From the NCBI GenBank assembly GCA_023105745.1, contig JALGQZ010000007.1, forward strand, positions 55,781,569-55,845,568: DNA of 64,000 nt. The letters are read 5' to 3'. The notes under the pieces were generated by a model, which saw only the letters and a program-made list of their open reading frames with translations, was not told the origin of the DNA and searched no databases. Shown here one piece after another: positions 1 to 12,331 of this stretch. This DNA is from Austropuccinia psidii. Lineage: Eukaryota > Basidiomycota > Pucciniomycetes > Pucciniales > Sphaerophragmiaceae. The translations under genes were made by a program, and so were the position numbers. The first letter of the stretch is position 1, and each line of letters starts with the position of its first letter.

Positions 1-1
1 T

Positions 2-1669
2 ATTCATAAAAATGCAGATGGTCTTAGCAGATGGGCTTTAGCAAATACCCCTGACAATCCAGCATGGGTACCACAAGAAGAGCACCATATAGAAGGAATA
101 TGTGTCACAGACATAGGCACAGAATTCTTTAACCAAGTTAAAGAAAGCTATAAGACAGACAAAAATTGCCATATCTTAAGCCAACTTCTAATGAAAGACT
201 GCAAAGATCCATCACTTTCATCAAAACTAGATGAAATATGGAAAAAGGCATATGATGAAGGAAGATTCCACCTCCTTGATGGAATCCTTTACCATAGAAC
301 AAAACACACATGTGTTATGGCCTTAACAGATAGAACACTAATAAACACTATTTTACATGAGTGTCATGATAGTGTTGCATCTGGACATCTCTCAGAAGAT
401 AGGACACTAGAGAGGGTGAAAACCTGCTCTTGGTGGCCAAATTGGAAGAAAGATGTTGCAGAGTACTGCCAAACCTGTGACAGATGTCAAAAAGCCAACA
501 GAGCCACAGGAAAGAAATTTGGAATGATGATCCAAATCCAAGAGCCAAAATCCCCATGGGAAATAGTTCATATGGATTGGGTAACAGCACTACCTCCAGG
601 AGGAGACAGGAGCTATAATGCATGTCTAGTTTTAGTTGACAGGTACAGTAAAACTCCCATGCTCTTACCATGTCATAAAGATGACACAGCTATGGACACA
701 GCCATAATGCTATGGAATAAAGTCATTAGCCACACAGGCTTATTCCAAAATATTATAAGTGACAGAGACCCAAAGTTCACTTCAGCATTATGGACAAATC
801 TCCATAACTTGTTTGGGACAAAGTTATCATTCTCAACAACTTATCATCCTCAAACTGATGGTCTAGCAGAAAGAATGATACAGACCCTAGAGGATATGAT
901 CAGAAGATTCTGTGCTTATGGGCTAGAATTCAAAGATTCTGATGGTTTTACCCATGATTGGTGTACACTAATACCAGCACTTGAACTGGCATATAAGACA
1001 TCAATCCATTCTTCTACTGGCAAAACACCAGCAATGCTAGAGAAAGGTTGGAATCCAAGACTTCCTTATGATACCCTCAAAAAGGACTTAGTGGATATAC
1101 ATCCAACAGCAAGCAGTTTCAAGATAATTCTTGACAAAGCAAGACACCATGCAAACAGATGCATGCAAGATTCTTTTAAATATGCAAAAGAAAGATGGGA
1201 TAAAAGTCATAAGCCACCTGATTTCAAAATAGGAGACTTGGTCCTAGTATCAACCCTTAATTTCAATAACATAAAAGGCCCAAAGAAATTGAAAGATTCC
1301 TTTGTAGGACCATTCATGATAAAAGCACTCCATGGACCCAACGCTGTGCAATTAGAACTCACAGGTGAACTAATGAACAAACACCCAACTTTCCCTGTAA
1401 GTCTGATAAAACCTTACAGTTCAAGTGACAAGGAGTTATTTCCACTAAGAAATAAACCCCCACTTGAGATTCACCCCTTGGAGGAAGGAGAGGAAAAGAA
1501 AATAGTAAAAGTCCTTAAAGAAAGAAGGACAAGAAACAAAAAAGAAAGGGAATGCCTTGTAAGGTATAGAAATTCAACTCAAGAAGATGAATGGCTACTT
1601 GAGAAAGATATAACAAATGCTGACAAACTACTAAGAAGGTTCAGACATGAAAGAAAGCTTGAAAAATAG
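2..1669 (+). CDS. Gypsy element A: pol 3' part (integrase and chromodomain), cut by window edge
   Basis: The frame is open from the left edge (base 2) to the stop at 1669, so this is the C-terminal part of a Ty3/Gypsy polyprotein, not a gene starting at an internal ATG. The order is the tail of RNase H, an integrase zinc-binding HHCC region (HECHDS ... CDRCQKAN), an rve core with the DDE triad visible as HMDW, SDRDPKF and GLAERM, and a C-terminal chromodomain-like segment with EDEW near the end. Integrase inserts the cDNA into chromosomal DNA; the chromodomain probably guides target choice. No stop interrupts this part. It is followed by a purine-rich tract and a 3' LTR beginning TGTGAGCC at 1788, which fixes the element as plus strand. 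It is closer to D than to B and C in its wording around the integrase core. Confidence 0.9.
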   Translation: MHKNADGLSRWALANTPDNPAWVPQEEHHIEGICVTDIGTEFFNQVKESYKTDKNCHILSQLLMKDCKDPSLSSKLDEIWKKAYDEGRFHLLDGILYHRTKHTCVMALTDRTLINTILHECHDSVASGHLSEDRTLERVKTCSWWPNWKKDVAEYCQTCDRCQKANRATGKKFGMMIQIQEPKSPWEIVHMDWVTALPPGGDRSYNACLVLVDRYSKTPMLLPCHKDDTAMDTAIMLWNKVISHTGLFQNIISDRDPKFTSALWTNLHNLFGTKLSFSTTYHPQTDGLAERMIQTLEDMIRRFCAYGLEFKDSDGFTHDWCTLIPALELAYKTSIHSSTGKTPAMLEKGWNPRLPYDTLKKDLVDIHPTASSFKIILDKARHHANRCMQDSFKYAKERWDKSHKPPDFKIGDLVLVSTLNFNNIKGPKKLKDSFVGPFMIKALHGPNAVQLELTGELMNKHPTFPVSLIKPYSSSDKELFPLRNKPPLEIHPLEEGEEKKIVKVLKERRTRNKKERECLVRYRNSTQEDEWLLEKDITNADKLLRRFRHERKLEK

Positions 1670-1767
1670 AAAAGTTAAGCATTATTGAGCTTCAAGACTA
1701 ACAAAGTCTAATGAAGAGGTAGGACAGTGGATGATACCCTAATCACACATATCAGATTGTGGTACAA

Positions 1768-1787
1768 TCTTTTTTGGTGGTAGGGAA
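1768..1787 (+). promoter_or_regulatory. Polypurine tract of Gypsy element A
   Basis: A T-run followed by GGTGGTAGGGAA lies directly before the LTR start TGTGAGCC. By position it would prime plus-strand DNA synthesis. The same sequence precedes the 3' LTR of relative E. Confidence 0.7.
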
Positions 1788-2236
1788 TGTGAGCCTTTGA
1801 GATATGACCACATACCCAATAAGGTCACAAAAAAGACTTAGAATAATTATACCTTTAATATAATTATATTAAAATTACTTAGAATAATTATACATTAAAA
1901 ATAATTACTTAAATATACAAAAAATACCATAAATTGGTACAAAAATTGGTTTAACTTAAAAAACAATGAATCAACATGTAAAATAAATTATACCATTGGA
2001 TTCCCCTTGGTAAAATACACATATACCATTTTTATGGCATATCTGTAAAGTCAATATTTAATGAGTTATAAGGTATAATACCTTATAAAAACCATAAAAC
2101 CTTATTTATCTCAAGAACTAATGAGACAACATGTGAAATAAATTGTACCAGTGGATTTCCCACGAAGGTCCACACATAAAACAATTAATAAGCTAATTTC
2201 CAAAGTTAATACTTAAGGAATTAACCTGAATATATG
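1788..2236 (+). repeat. 3' LTR of element A, first part (split by element B)
   Basis: The LTR starts TGTGAGCC straight after the polypurine tract. It breaks at 2236, where element B begins, and resumes at 12332. The break falls in a stretch (AACCTGAATATATG) that is uninterrupted in the related LTRs near 18215 and 20190, confirming the insertion. Confidence 0.85.
2232..2236. repeat. Left target-site duplication of element B (ATATG)
   Basis: The five bases ATATG before the element recur at 12327-12331 just after its right LTR. Confidence 0.85.
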
Positions 2237-4074
2237 TGTAAGGTGTGGATATGAAACTTTGATTAAAAATCAAGTACTTTTCCTGTCCTCAAAATTTGTA
2301 TAAGGTAAAATTCTATTAAAAATAGTAAGAAATATTATTTTTAAGAGAAAACACGCCAAATTTATTGTTTATAACTTTATTAGTATAAAACAATAATATT
2401 ATAAAAATTTATTGTTTTACCAACAATAAAAATTTATCCAAAAAATACTCTACAAGAGATATTTTAAGGCTACGAAAGAAATTTCTTCAAGAGCAATTTC
2501 AATTGGAATTAATTGAGAAAAGAACTGCAAGCAATTAATTAAAGAAAAAAGTCTTTAAAAAGAATATTAAAGAGAAAACACGCCCAAAAGTGACCAGAGT
2601 GAATTTGGAAACAAAGTGACAAAGTTAACAGTGATGAAAGATGCTTTAATTCACTTTTGGGGTGGTTCAGGGGTAAAAATGATTATAAGAGTTACAAACA
2701 ATGATTATAATGATTTTTTCACGTGGTTAAAAGGATTAAAATGATTTAAAAGTGGTGGTTGGAATCTTTGATTGATTGGTTTAACAGTGTTTAAACTAAT
2801 TAATAAAAGGAAAAGATTCTAACATGAAGAGAAAAGTGGGGCAAAGAAGACATTCTTTTATAGCCATCAATTCTCTTACTCCAAAAGTAAAATTTACTCT
2901 TGTCAGTCGTGAAAAACAGTCTGACAACAGAAAAGCCAATTATGGCATCATTGAACCCTGGTTTAGACCAAAAAAGGGCTGGTTTAAGCCATTTTTAGCC
3001 ATTTTTAGCCATTTTAGACCCTTAAATCAGCCATTACTATAGCAATACCAGGCCTAGAGCCTTCAAAACACGTCAGAATGTGTGTCAGAGGCGTAGAAAC
3101 CAGTTAAAACTGTTTTTATTATGATTGTTTTATCTTAAGGGTAGTTTTACCCTCTTGGCAACAGCTAAAACTACCCCAGTTGGTATCAAAACCTCATCAT
3201 CAATTGAGTCCACAGACCCTGTAACTCAATTCCAGGCCAAAAGTGATGAACTTTTGCGTGAGTTTGACATCCCACGCCTGTCAGCAAGGATTTTGGGGGT
3301 CTAGCTCCCCCTTAGAGCTGGAGTTCCTTTTCCCCCCCAAATTTAATCTTTCCAATTTATTTTTCCTTTAATTCCTCATCATGTATTATACTTATACTTT
3401 ACATATGTAATTCAATTCAATTGTACAGTACAATACAGTAATAATTGACACCTCATATGTAAATCAAAGTTCACTTATGTAATACACGCGCACATTTTGA
3501 CATTTCAATTGAATTCAATTGAAAATACTTCAATTCCTCATAACTTCTAAACTAAACACAACACCTCAATTTTAACACAAAAATTGATGGTTAACACCAC
3601 ATGTGGTGTGAATTAAATTAAAGTTTTGAGGATTTTCAACTTTTGTATTGAAAATACTAGAAACTTAATTTAAGCTTATTTAGAGTTGAGTCACAAGAAT
3701 TTCACTCAGAGGTGACCCCACCTGATTTTTGATGAGGAATCCAATGGTGAAATAAATTTTATATGTTTATTTATTGGATAAAAAGTTATAATAAATTTTA
3801 TTTAACTTTTTTCCAAATTTATTTATTTTTTCACAATTTTGTTAAAATTTCATTTTTACTTAATTTTTTCAAGTATAAATGTAATTTTATAATTTCAAAA
3901 TTTGATGTAATTTTATTTTTAAATTGTAATTAATTTTTTATTTTTGAATATAATTTTATATTCATATTTTGATTTTTATTTTGATAATATAAATAAATTT
4001 ATTTTATTTATATTAATATGTTAATTTTGCATTTGTGGTCTTTTGGGTATATGAAATTACCTCTAAGGCTCACA
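2237..4074 (-). repeat. 3' LTR of element B
   Basis: On the plus strand it runs TGTAAGGTG ... GGCTCACA, 1838 bp. It contains three copies of a TTTTTAGCCA-type 12-bp unit near 2990-3015, against two in its partner LTR. Short open frames inside it (for example 2824-3042) recur in every copy of this LTR and are not treated as genes. Confidence 0.95.
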
Positions 4075-4094
4075 TTCCCTCCCCCTAAAAAAAG
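4075..4094 (-). promoter_or_regulatory. Polypurine tract of element B
   Basis: Read on the minus strand, TTTTTTTAGGGGGAGGGAA abuts the 3' LTR start TGTGAGCC. The same sequence stands before the 3' LTR of element C. Confidence 0.75.
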
Positions 4095-4098
4095 AATA

Positions 4099-7000
4099 TT
4101 ACTTTGTAATATTGGTGTTTCTAGTGTGTCTGAATCTTCTGAGGAGTTTGGTAGCTTCTGGTATATCTTTTTCTTCTAACCATTCATCTTCACAAGTTGG
4201 GTCACTGTACCTAACAAGGTATTCCCTTACCTTCTTGGTTCTTAATTTCCTTTCTTTAAGAACTTTGGTAATTTTCTTAGCACCAGATGTCTCAATAGGA
4301 GGTATAACTTGGGGAATCTTATTCCTCAAGGGAAATTTCTCAGCATCACTAGATTTATATGGCTTTATCAAGCTCACTGGAAATGTAGGGTGCTTATTGC
4401 TAAGTTCTTCAGATAACTCTACTTCAACAGCATTTTCTCCATGGAGGGCCTTAATCACAAAAGGTCCTGCAAAGGAGTCTTTCAACTTTTTACATCCTTT
4501 GATGTTATTGAAGTTAGTGGTGGATACAAGTACTAGGTCCCCCACTTTGAAATCTGGAGTTGCATGTGATTTATCCCATTTATCTTTAGCATATGCAAAA
4601 GAGTCCTCCATGCATCTCACTGCATGCTTTCTAGCTTTGTCTAGCATTCCTTTGAAGCTAGCAGCTGTGGGATGTATTTCAATTAAGTCTTTTCTCAAGG
4701 AATCTTGGGGTAACTTGGGGTTCCATCCTTTTTCTAGAATAGCAGGAGTCTGATTGGTGCTGGCATGGATTGATGTTTTATATGCTAATTCCAGTGCTGG
4801 CAACAGAGTACACCAATCATGGGTAAATCCATCACAATCTTTGAATTCAAGGCCATATGCACAAAATCTTCTCACCATGTCCTCTAAGGTTTGGATCATC
4901 CTTTCAGCCAGGCCATCAGTTTGTGGGTGGTAGGCTGTAGAGAAAGACAGTTTAGTGCCAAATAATTGGTGAAGATTTGTCCATAGTGCTGAAGTGAATT
5001 TGGGATCTCTATCACTGATGATATTTGTAAATATCCCAGTCCATGACACTACTCTATTCCATATCAGAAGAGCTGTATCCATGGCTGTATCATCTTTGTG
5101 ACATGGTAAAAAGATTGGAGTTTTACTGAATCTGTCCACAATTACTATGCAAGCATTATAGCTCCTGTCACTTCCTGGTGGTAGGCCAGTTACCCAATCC
5201 ATATGGACAATTTCCCAAGGTTTGTTTGGTTCTTGGATTCTTATCATATTTCCAAGTCTTTTGCCAGTGCATTTATTTGCCTTTTGGCATCTGTCACAGG
5301 TTTTGCAATACTCTGCAACATCTTTCTGCCACATTGGCCACCACATGCAGGTCTTTACTTTCTCTCTTGTTCTGTCTTCAGACAGATGTCCTGAAAAGGG
5401 ACTATCATGGCATTCTTTCAGTACAAGATTGATTAATGACCTGTCTACAACTGTCATGACACATGTGTGCTTGGTTCTGTGGTAAATTATACCATCCAGT
5501 AGGTGAAATCTTCCTTCATCATAAGATTTTCTCCATACTTCATCCAAGGCATGTATTAGAGAGTTGTCTTTACAGTCTTTGTTAAGTAATTGGCATAAGA
5601 TGCTACAATTCTTATCTTGAGTATAGCTGCTTCTGACTTCTTCAAAGAAGGTGGTGTTCAAGTCTGTAACACTTATTCCTTCTATTGGAATTTGTGGTGA
5701 AGCTTCTTCTGGCACATAAGCAGGATTATCAATATTATTTGGTAATGGCCATCTGCTTAGTCCATCTGCATTCTTATGAATATTCCCATCCTTATGAACA
5801 ATAGTCATATTTCCTCTGTATTCTTGTATGGCTATTTGCCATCTGAGCATGTGTCTGTTGGGTGTTTTCATGTTCAAAAGTGATTTGACAGCTGTACAAT
5901 CTGTTATTACTTCAAAAACACATCCCTCTAAGAAGTAGTTCAATTTCTCCAAGGCCCAGACAAGGCATAGACATTCCATTTGACTTGCTCCATATCTGGC
6001 TTCAGTTGGTTTGATTTGCCTGGATATGAAACATATGGGTCCTTCTACAGGCTTATCATTTATGATCTGAACTTGGTGAAGTGCAGCACCCAGTCCATCC
6101 CCTGATGCATCAATATACAGTTTGAAAGTCAATTTAAAGTCTGGCATCAGTAAGAGTGGAGCAGTGGTCAATGCTTCTCTTAGAGACTCAAAAGCTTTGA
6201 CTCTGTCAACAGTCATCTCAAACACTGTGTCTTTGTCACACAACTTATAAAGTGGTCTTGCTATGGATGCAAAATCTTTAATGTGTTGCCTGTAATATCC
6301 TGCAAAACCTAAGAATGACTGAATTTCCTTTTTATTCTGAGGCATGGGCTTTAATAATACTGCTGCAACTTTGTTTTTGTCAATTCCAAGGGACAAACCA
6401 GATACAACATGTCCTAGTGCTTTAAGGTCTTTAAATCCAAAATGACATTTCTTCAAGGAGATTTTCATGTTTACTGATTGGATTTTTGTCAAAACTCTTG
6501 ATAATCTGTACATGTGCTCCTCCCAAGTCTTTGAACAGATAATAATGTCATCAATGTAAATGATTAACCATCTCTCTGAGAGTTCTTCACGGAAGATTTC
6601 ATTCATCATTCTTTGGAAGTGTGAAGGTGCATTTTTGATACCAAAGGGCATCCTTAAGTATTCATACACTCCACAATGAACAATAATTCTCAAGTATTTT
6701 CTTGCTCTTGGTGTTACCACATATTGATGGAATCCTTTAAGGGCATCCATAGTGGTTATATACACTTCTTGAGATATTTGAGTAAGGGCAATTTGGATTT
6801 TTGGTATTGGGTATCTGTCTGGAACAGTGTAAGTGTTCAGAGCTCTAAAGTCCCCAACCATTCTGGATTTTCCATTATGCCACGCCACTATGACTGGTGT
6901 AGTTATTTCTACTTCCTCATTGTGGCCTACTTTTCTTATTACACCAAGGTCTAGAAGTTCTTTGATATGAATTTCTAGAGCTTCTCTTGATTTTGGACTT

Positions 7001-10000
7001 GCTGGATAAGCAGGTCTTCTTAAGAGTGGTGGATACGGTCTCTCAATGTTAAGAATGATGTCAACTTCATGACCAATAATTGCTCCCAGAGGTTCTTTGT
7101 CTGTAGCAAATGCTCCTTTGTGGTCATACAAAAGGGAAGAAAGTTCATTTTCTTGTTTATAAGTCAGATGAAGGCTTATCTCAGCCTCATTTAACTGTTC
7201 AGACTTGAATTTTTCTAACTCTAAGTTGACTGGTGATACTTTGTTTACTGTAATTTGTCTTTTAAATGGTAAAAAGGCAAATTTCTGACGCTTATTGTCC
7301 CCAATTGTAAAGTATCTGTCTTTGTTATTATGTAAATCTATCCCATACATGATCAAATAGTCATTTCCCAATATAAAATGGGTACTAGAGCAATTTTCCA
7401 TAACAACAAATTCAACTGTGATCCTTAAATTCCCATTTATGTGTGGGAATATGACATTGGTCTCAAAGATTCCTAATGCTTTCATTGGGTTACTTGCACT
7501 GTTGAATTTTATACCATCAATTGGTAACAATTGGTCTTCAAAATTTGGTACACAAGTCTTAAGAAAAGATTTTCCAACACAAGAGCAGAAGGCTCCTGGG
7601 TCAAGCAAAAGTTTAGTGGGCTTGTTGTCAATCACCACTTCTGTTATACAGGAGTTACCAGCTGTATAACCTTTTCCTCTGTTTGGTTTTGTCTTCATAA
7701 GTTGTGCATCTTGAACTTTTGATAAATCAACTTGACCATTGCTCAATTGTGGTAAGTGGGAATAAGATTCCATGATGTCAAAAGTGGCATTGATATTTTC
7801 TATATCTTTTGAAGATTCAGAAAATATGGATGACTTATCATCTAAATTGTCTTCAATTATGTCTTCTTTTTCAACATCTGGTCCCTTTTCAATGTCAATT
7901 TCATTGATTTTCCCCCTTTTTGGACATGTATTGGCTAAATGGGTGGTGCTTTGGCAAATATGGCATGTTCTGACTGTATCTGCAGATTTATATTTAATAT
8001 TACTAGAATTTTCTTTGGGGTTTTTGTCCACAGAATCTTTCCAAGGTGTATTAAACCTTGTTTTAAGATTCACCCTACTAGAACCAATTTTGGTTCTGGT
8101 GGTTACTTCTTCTAGTATATTGATAATATCCTCTGCTGAAGATTGTTCAGTAGTCCTGCTTTTGACAGCATGCTCTAAGTCACCTCCACATTGTCTCAGA
8201 ATTTTTCTATGGATCATAAATTCTGACATGTCAGGATATAATGCTGTTAATCTGTCCTTTTGTTGGCAAAACCATGGTAAAGCTTTGTCTTTATCAGCAT
8301 TAAAGTTGGCAGATTCAAAGGCTGTTTCAACTTTAAACCTCCAAGCATCATTTGCCCATTTGTTGATGATTTGGGTTTTCCACCAAGTCCAACTCTGGTG
8401 TCCATGTGCTTGTCTTATTTTGATGTACCATCTGTGAGCTGATCTGGTAAACAAGGTGTTAAACCTGGCTGTTACCAATCTGTCTGGTAATTCAAAATCC
8501 TCTTTGATCATGTCAATACCTCTAATGAATTCCATATGGTCATACTCTCCTTCACCACTGAAGTGAGGCCATTCTTTAAGTTTTGGAACTTCTTTCAAGA
8601 GTGCTTGGCCCATTGATGGTTCCAAGTTATGAAAAGAAGTGGATAATTAATTTTTTAATTGTGAATTATCAGGATCCAATACTTGTGGATTTGGAATTCT
8701 TGTGCCCTCATTTTGATTTAGAGGTGTAGACATTCTTGGTAAGGTGTTCAGTATTTGTTCAATGTCATTCATTTTACTGTTGCTACACCTTTGGGAATTT
8801 CTGTATTCATGTTGGAAGCTTTGTATTAAATTTATTACTTCAATTTTATACATGTCTTCCTTATGTGTCAGTTCTTGCCATAAATCTGTCTGTCTTGTAT
8901 TATCAGCAGTGACTTGATTCAATTTCATTGATAATTTTGATACTTCTTCTTGTGAAGCATCAAAACACTTTTTCAAGGCAATGGTATATGTCTTTACTTC
9001 AGTAAATGAATTTGAAATGTCATCAAGGACTTTCTTGTTATCTGTTTTGATAATATTTATGGCTTGTTTAATTCTTGTTTCAATTATGTCATCAATATTG
9101 AATTTAGAATATTTATCTGTTAATTCTTTAATAATGGCAGATTGTTCATTTATTTTATTGTTAGAAGAATTATCATTATTGGAATTTTTAATTGTTCTCA
9201 AAACTTTTTCAAAACACATAAGTGTTTCATTAATTTGGCACAGACTCAGGTTGTTTGTTTTAATGTTGTTACAAATGGTTTCATTTTTATCAGAAAGATG
9301 TTTTTTCACGTCATTTATAGCATTATACAACTCTGGGATGGAATCAAATATGTCAGAAATCATTTCTGGAACCTTAATCTGGCTTCCTCCTTCTTCTGTA
9401 ATTCCATCATGGTTCTGGCCATCTGAAATACATTTTCCATGGCATCCTGCTGAATCTTTGGGATTCTGTAGCCCTGGCTGTAAGGTTTTGGGGCTGGTGC
9501 CTTCCCTTTGCCCTTGTTTGGAGTTTGTGGTTGCTTTTTCACGTTGGAATTGCTGCTGCTGGCCACTGGGGCTGTTTTTGGCACTGGTTTGGGTGGTGGA
9601 GGGTTGTTTTTCCTCCATTCTAGTGTCAAAAGCATCATGTTTTTCTTCTCCATCAATGGATGCCATCCATTGAGCAATTTGCAAGTGTTGGGATGGCCCA
9701 AGAATTTTCTTACTGTCAGGTAAGAATTCATGCAATTCTTCCACAGGTCTGCAAGGATCTGGTACTCCTTGAATTGAAGTGCATTGTTGTATGCACTGTG
9801 GCTGGCTTTTTATATGTCCACAGAGGCTTGTTGTGGTGGTGTCAGCTCTTTTTGAAGGTAAAATAGTATTATCAGCTTCAGAATGACCCAATTTAGTTGT
9901 TTGGAAGTCATCAACTGACCCTTTTCCTTCTGTACCTGGTTGGCTTCTGCCATAATCACGTACATTACCTTTTTGGGAGCTGCTTGAGGGGTTGTAGCTG

Positions 10001-10023
10001 GCTCCTGACCTGGTTGAAGGCAT
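4099..10023 (-). pseudogene. Element B gag-pol frame, broken by one nonsense codon
   Basis: Frame and domain order match the intact element C polyprotein: capsid-like region, zinc knuckle, protease, reverse transcriptase with YIDD, RNase H, integrase, chromodomain. A TAA at 8647-8649 stands where C has GAA, splitting the frame into an upstream 458-residue piece and a downstream piece with no nearby ATG start. This looks like a G-to-T point mutation, not a functional gag stop, because C reads through the same position. The part upstream of about 9360 overlaps ORF1 in another frame and may not be translated in this frame. The protease site reads DPG, as in C. Confidence 0.9.
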
Positions 10024-10271
10024 AATTATGGTTAAAAAAGGCTTAAAATAGTATTTTTACGTCAAAAACTTACTATTGGCCAAATTTTTAGCTTTCTGAA
10101 GGGTATTACTTATGTCCAAGTTAATCAATTCAGAAGATATTGGTTCAGGATGGTTATTTTGAGTCACAATAACAGTACTATTATGATCAGAATTAACAGT
10201 ACTGGCAGGGATAATGCTGGTTACTGTTGAGGCTGTTTCAATGTTTTCTTGTCTTACCACGTTGTCAGACA
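9360..10271 (-). pseudogene. Element B spliced ORF1, broken
   Basis: Same layout as ORF1 of element C. A leader exon (10271-10074) lies between an acceptor TTTTAG and a donor GTAAGT. A second exon from 10009, after the acceptor CAACCAG, runs to the stop at 9360. Exon lengths (198 and 650 nt) equal those in C, so there are no indels. A TAA at 9810-9812 replaces a tyrosine codon of C and truncates the product. Downstream the frame still encodes the conserved block containing QGYRIPK and MARTMMEL. Confidence 0.65.
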
Positions 10272-10477
10272 CTAAAATTAATGAAAAAGCCAATTAATTA
10301 AGTAAAAAAAAGGTTATTTCAAAAAAAGAAATAAAAATATAAGCCTCACTTATAATATGAAAAAAAGTTATTTTTTATGGATTTTTTGAATTATAAGTAT
10401 TTTTTATATGTTTTTAAATTTTTCAATATAAGAAAAAAGATTTAAAAAGAGTAAAAAAAATATGTCACAGGTAAAAT

Positions 10478-10495
10478 ATCACGGCTGGGCCCCCA
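10478..10495 (-). promoter_or_regulatory. Candidate primer-binding site of element B
   Basis: Two bases inside the 5' LTR, on the minus strand, lies TGGGGGCCCAGCCGTG. It begins with TGG as expected for pairing with a tRNA CCA end. Elements C and D have the same or nearly the same sequence at the same spot. The tRNA was not identified. Confidence 0.6.
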
Positions 10496-10497
10496 AA

Positions 10498-12326
10498 TGT
10501 AAAGTGTGGATATGAAACTTTGATTAAAAATCAAGTACTTTTCCTGTCCTCAAAATTTGTATAAGGTAAAATTCTATTAAAAATAGTAAGAAATATTATT
10601 TTTAAGAGAAAACACGCCAAATTTATTGTTTATAACTTTATTAGTATAAAACAATAATATTATAAAAATTTATTGTTTTACCAACAATAAAAATTTATCC
10701 AAAAAATACTCTACAAGAGATATTTTAAGGCTACAAAAGATATTTCTTCAAGAGCAATTTCAATTGGAATTAATTGAGAAAAGAACTGCAAGCAATTAAT
10801 TAAAGAACAAAGTCTTTAAAAAGAATATTAAAGAGAAAACACGCCCAAAAGTGACCAGAGTGAATTTGGAAACAAAGTGACAAAGTTAACAGTGATGAAA
10901 GATGCTTTAATTCACTTTTGGGGTGGTTCAGGGGTAAAAATGATTATAAGAGTTACAAACAATGATTATAATGATTTTTTCACGTGGTTAAAAGAATTAA
11001 AATGATTTAAAAGTGGTGGTTGGAATCTTTGATTGATTGGTTTAACAGTGTTTAAACTAATTAATAAAAGGAAAAGATTCTAACATGAAGAGAAAAGTGG
11101 GGCAAAGAAGACATTCTTTTATAGCAATCAATTCTCTTACTCCAAAAGTAAAATTTACTCTTGTCAGTCGTGAAAAACAGTCTGACAACAGAAAAGCCAA
11201 TTATGGCATCATTGAACCCTGGTTTAGACCAAAAAAGGGCTGGTTTAAGCCATTTTTAGCCATTTTAGACCCTTAAATCAGCCATTACTATAGAAATACC
11301 AGGCCTAGAGCCTTCAAAACACGTCAGAATGTGTGTCAGAGGCGTAGAAACCAGTTAAAACTGTTTTTATTATGATTTTTTTATCTTAAGGGTAGTTTTA
11401 CCCTCTTGGCAACAGCTAAAACTACCCCAGTTGGTATCAAAACCTCATCATCAATTGAGTCCACAGACCCTGTAACTCAATTCCAGGCCAAAAGTGATGA
11501 ACTTTTGCGTGAATTTTGACATCCCACACCTGTCAGCAAGGATTTTGGGGGTCTAGCTCCCCCTTAGAGCTGGAGTTCCTTTTCCCCCCCAAATTTAATC
11601 TTTCCAATTTATTTTTCCTTTAATTCCTCATCATGTATTATACTTATACTTTACATATGTAATTCAATTCAATTGTACAGTACAATACAGTAATAATTGA
11701 CACCTCATATGTAAATCAAAGTTCACTTATGTAATACACGCGCACATTTTGACATTTCAATTGAATTCAATTGAAAATACTTCAATTCCTCATAGCTTCT
11801 AAACTAAACACAACACCTCAATTTTAACACAAAAATTGATGGTTAACACCACATGTGGTGTGAATTAAATTAAGGTTTTGAGGATTTTCAACTTTTGTAT
11901 TGAAAATACTAGAAACTTAATTTAAGCTTATTTAGAGTTGAGTTACAAGAATTTCACTCAGAGGTGACCCCACCTGATTTTTTATGAGGAATCCAATGGT
12001 GAAATAAATTTTATATGTTTATTTATTGGATAAAAAGTTATAATAAATTTTATTTAACTTTTTTCCAAATTTATTTATTTTTTCACAATTTTGTTAAAAT
12101 TTCATTTTTACTTAATTTTTTCAAGTATAAATGTAATTTTATAATTTCAAAATTTGACGTAATTTTATTTTTAAATTGTAATTAATTTTTTATTTTTGAA
12201 TATAATTTTATATTCATATTTTGATTTTTATTTTAATAATATAAATAAATTTATTTTATTTATATTAATATGTTAATTTTGCATTTGTGGTCTTTTGGGT
12301 ATATGAAATTACCTCTAAGGCTCACG
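10498..12326 (-). repeat. 5' LTR of element B
   Basis: An 1829 bp partner of the LTR at 2237-4074. It starts TGTAAAGTG on the plus strand and ends CTCACG next to the TSD. The element promoter is expected here, but I did not identify a specific box. Confidence 0.93.
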
Positions 12327-12331
12327 ATATG
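12327..12331. repeat. Right target-site duplication of element B (ATATG)
   Basis: Matches 2232-2236. Removing B plus one copy restores a continuous element A LTR. Confidence 0.85.

Larger units (their letters stand above)
2237..12326 (-). mobile_element. Ty3/Gypsy chromovirus element B, full length, defective
   Basis: A 10,090 bp element on the minus strand bounded by LTRs of about 1.83 kb and a 5-bp TSD (ATATG), inserted into the 3' LTR of element A. In its own orientation the order is 5' LTR (10498-12326), primer-binding site, ORF1 exons, gag-pol, polypurine tract, 3' LTR (2237-4074). By eye the two LTRs differ at roughly 15-16 positions, near 1 percent. Both reading frames carry stops (TAA at 9810-9812 in ORF1; TAA at 8647-8649 in gag-pol), so it is probably not autonomous. 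It is closely related to element C. The last LTR base at the right end is G rather than the usual A. Confidence 0.95.

Noticed and set aside
2824..3042. Small open frame repeated at 11085-11276 (and similar text near 26068 and 34318)
   Set aside because: It lies inside the LTRs on the strand opposite to the element's genes, and copies differ in length from mini-repeat changes; no protein-like features.
8981..9673. Long plus-strand frames opposite gag-pol of B and C (also 32217-32909, 7772-8437, 31008-31673)
   Set aside because: They are antisense shadows that follow the conservation of the element's coding strand; no independent evidence.
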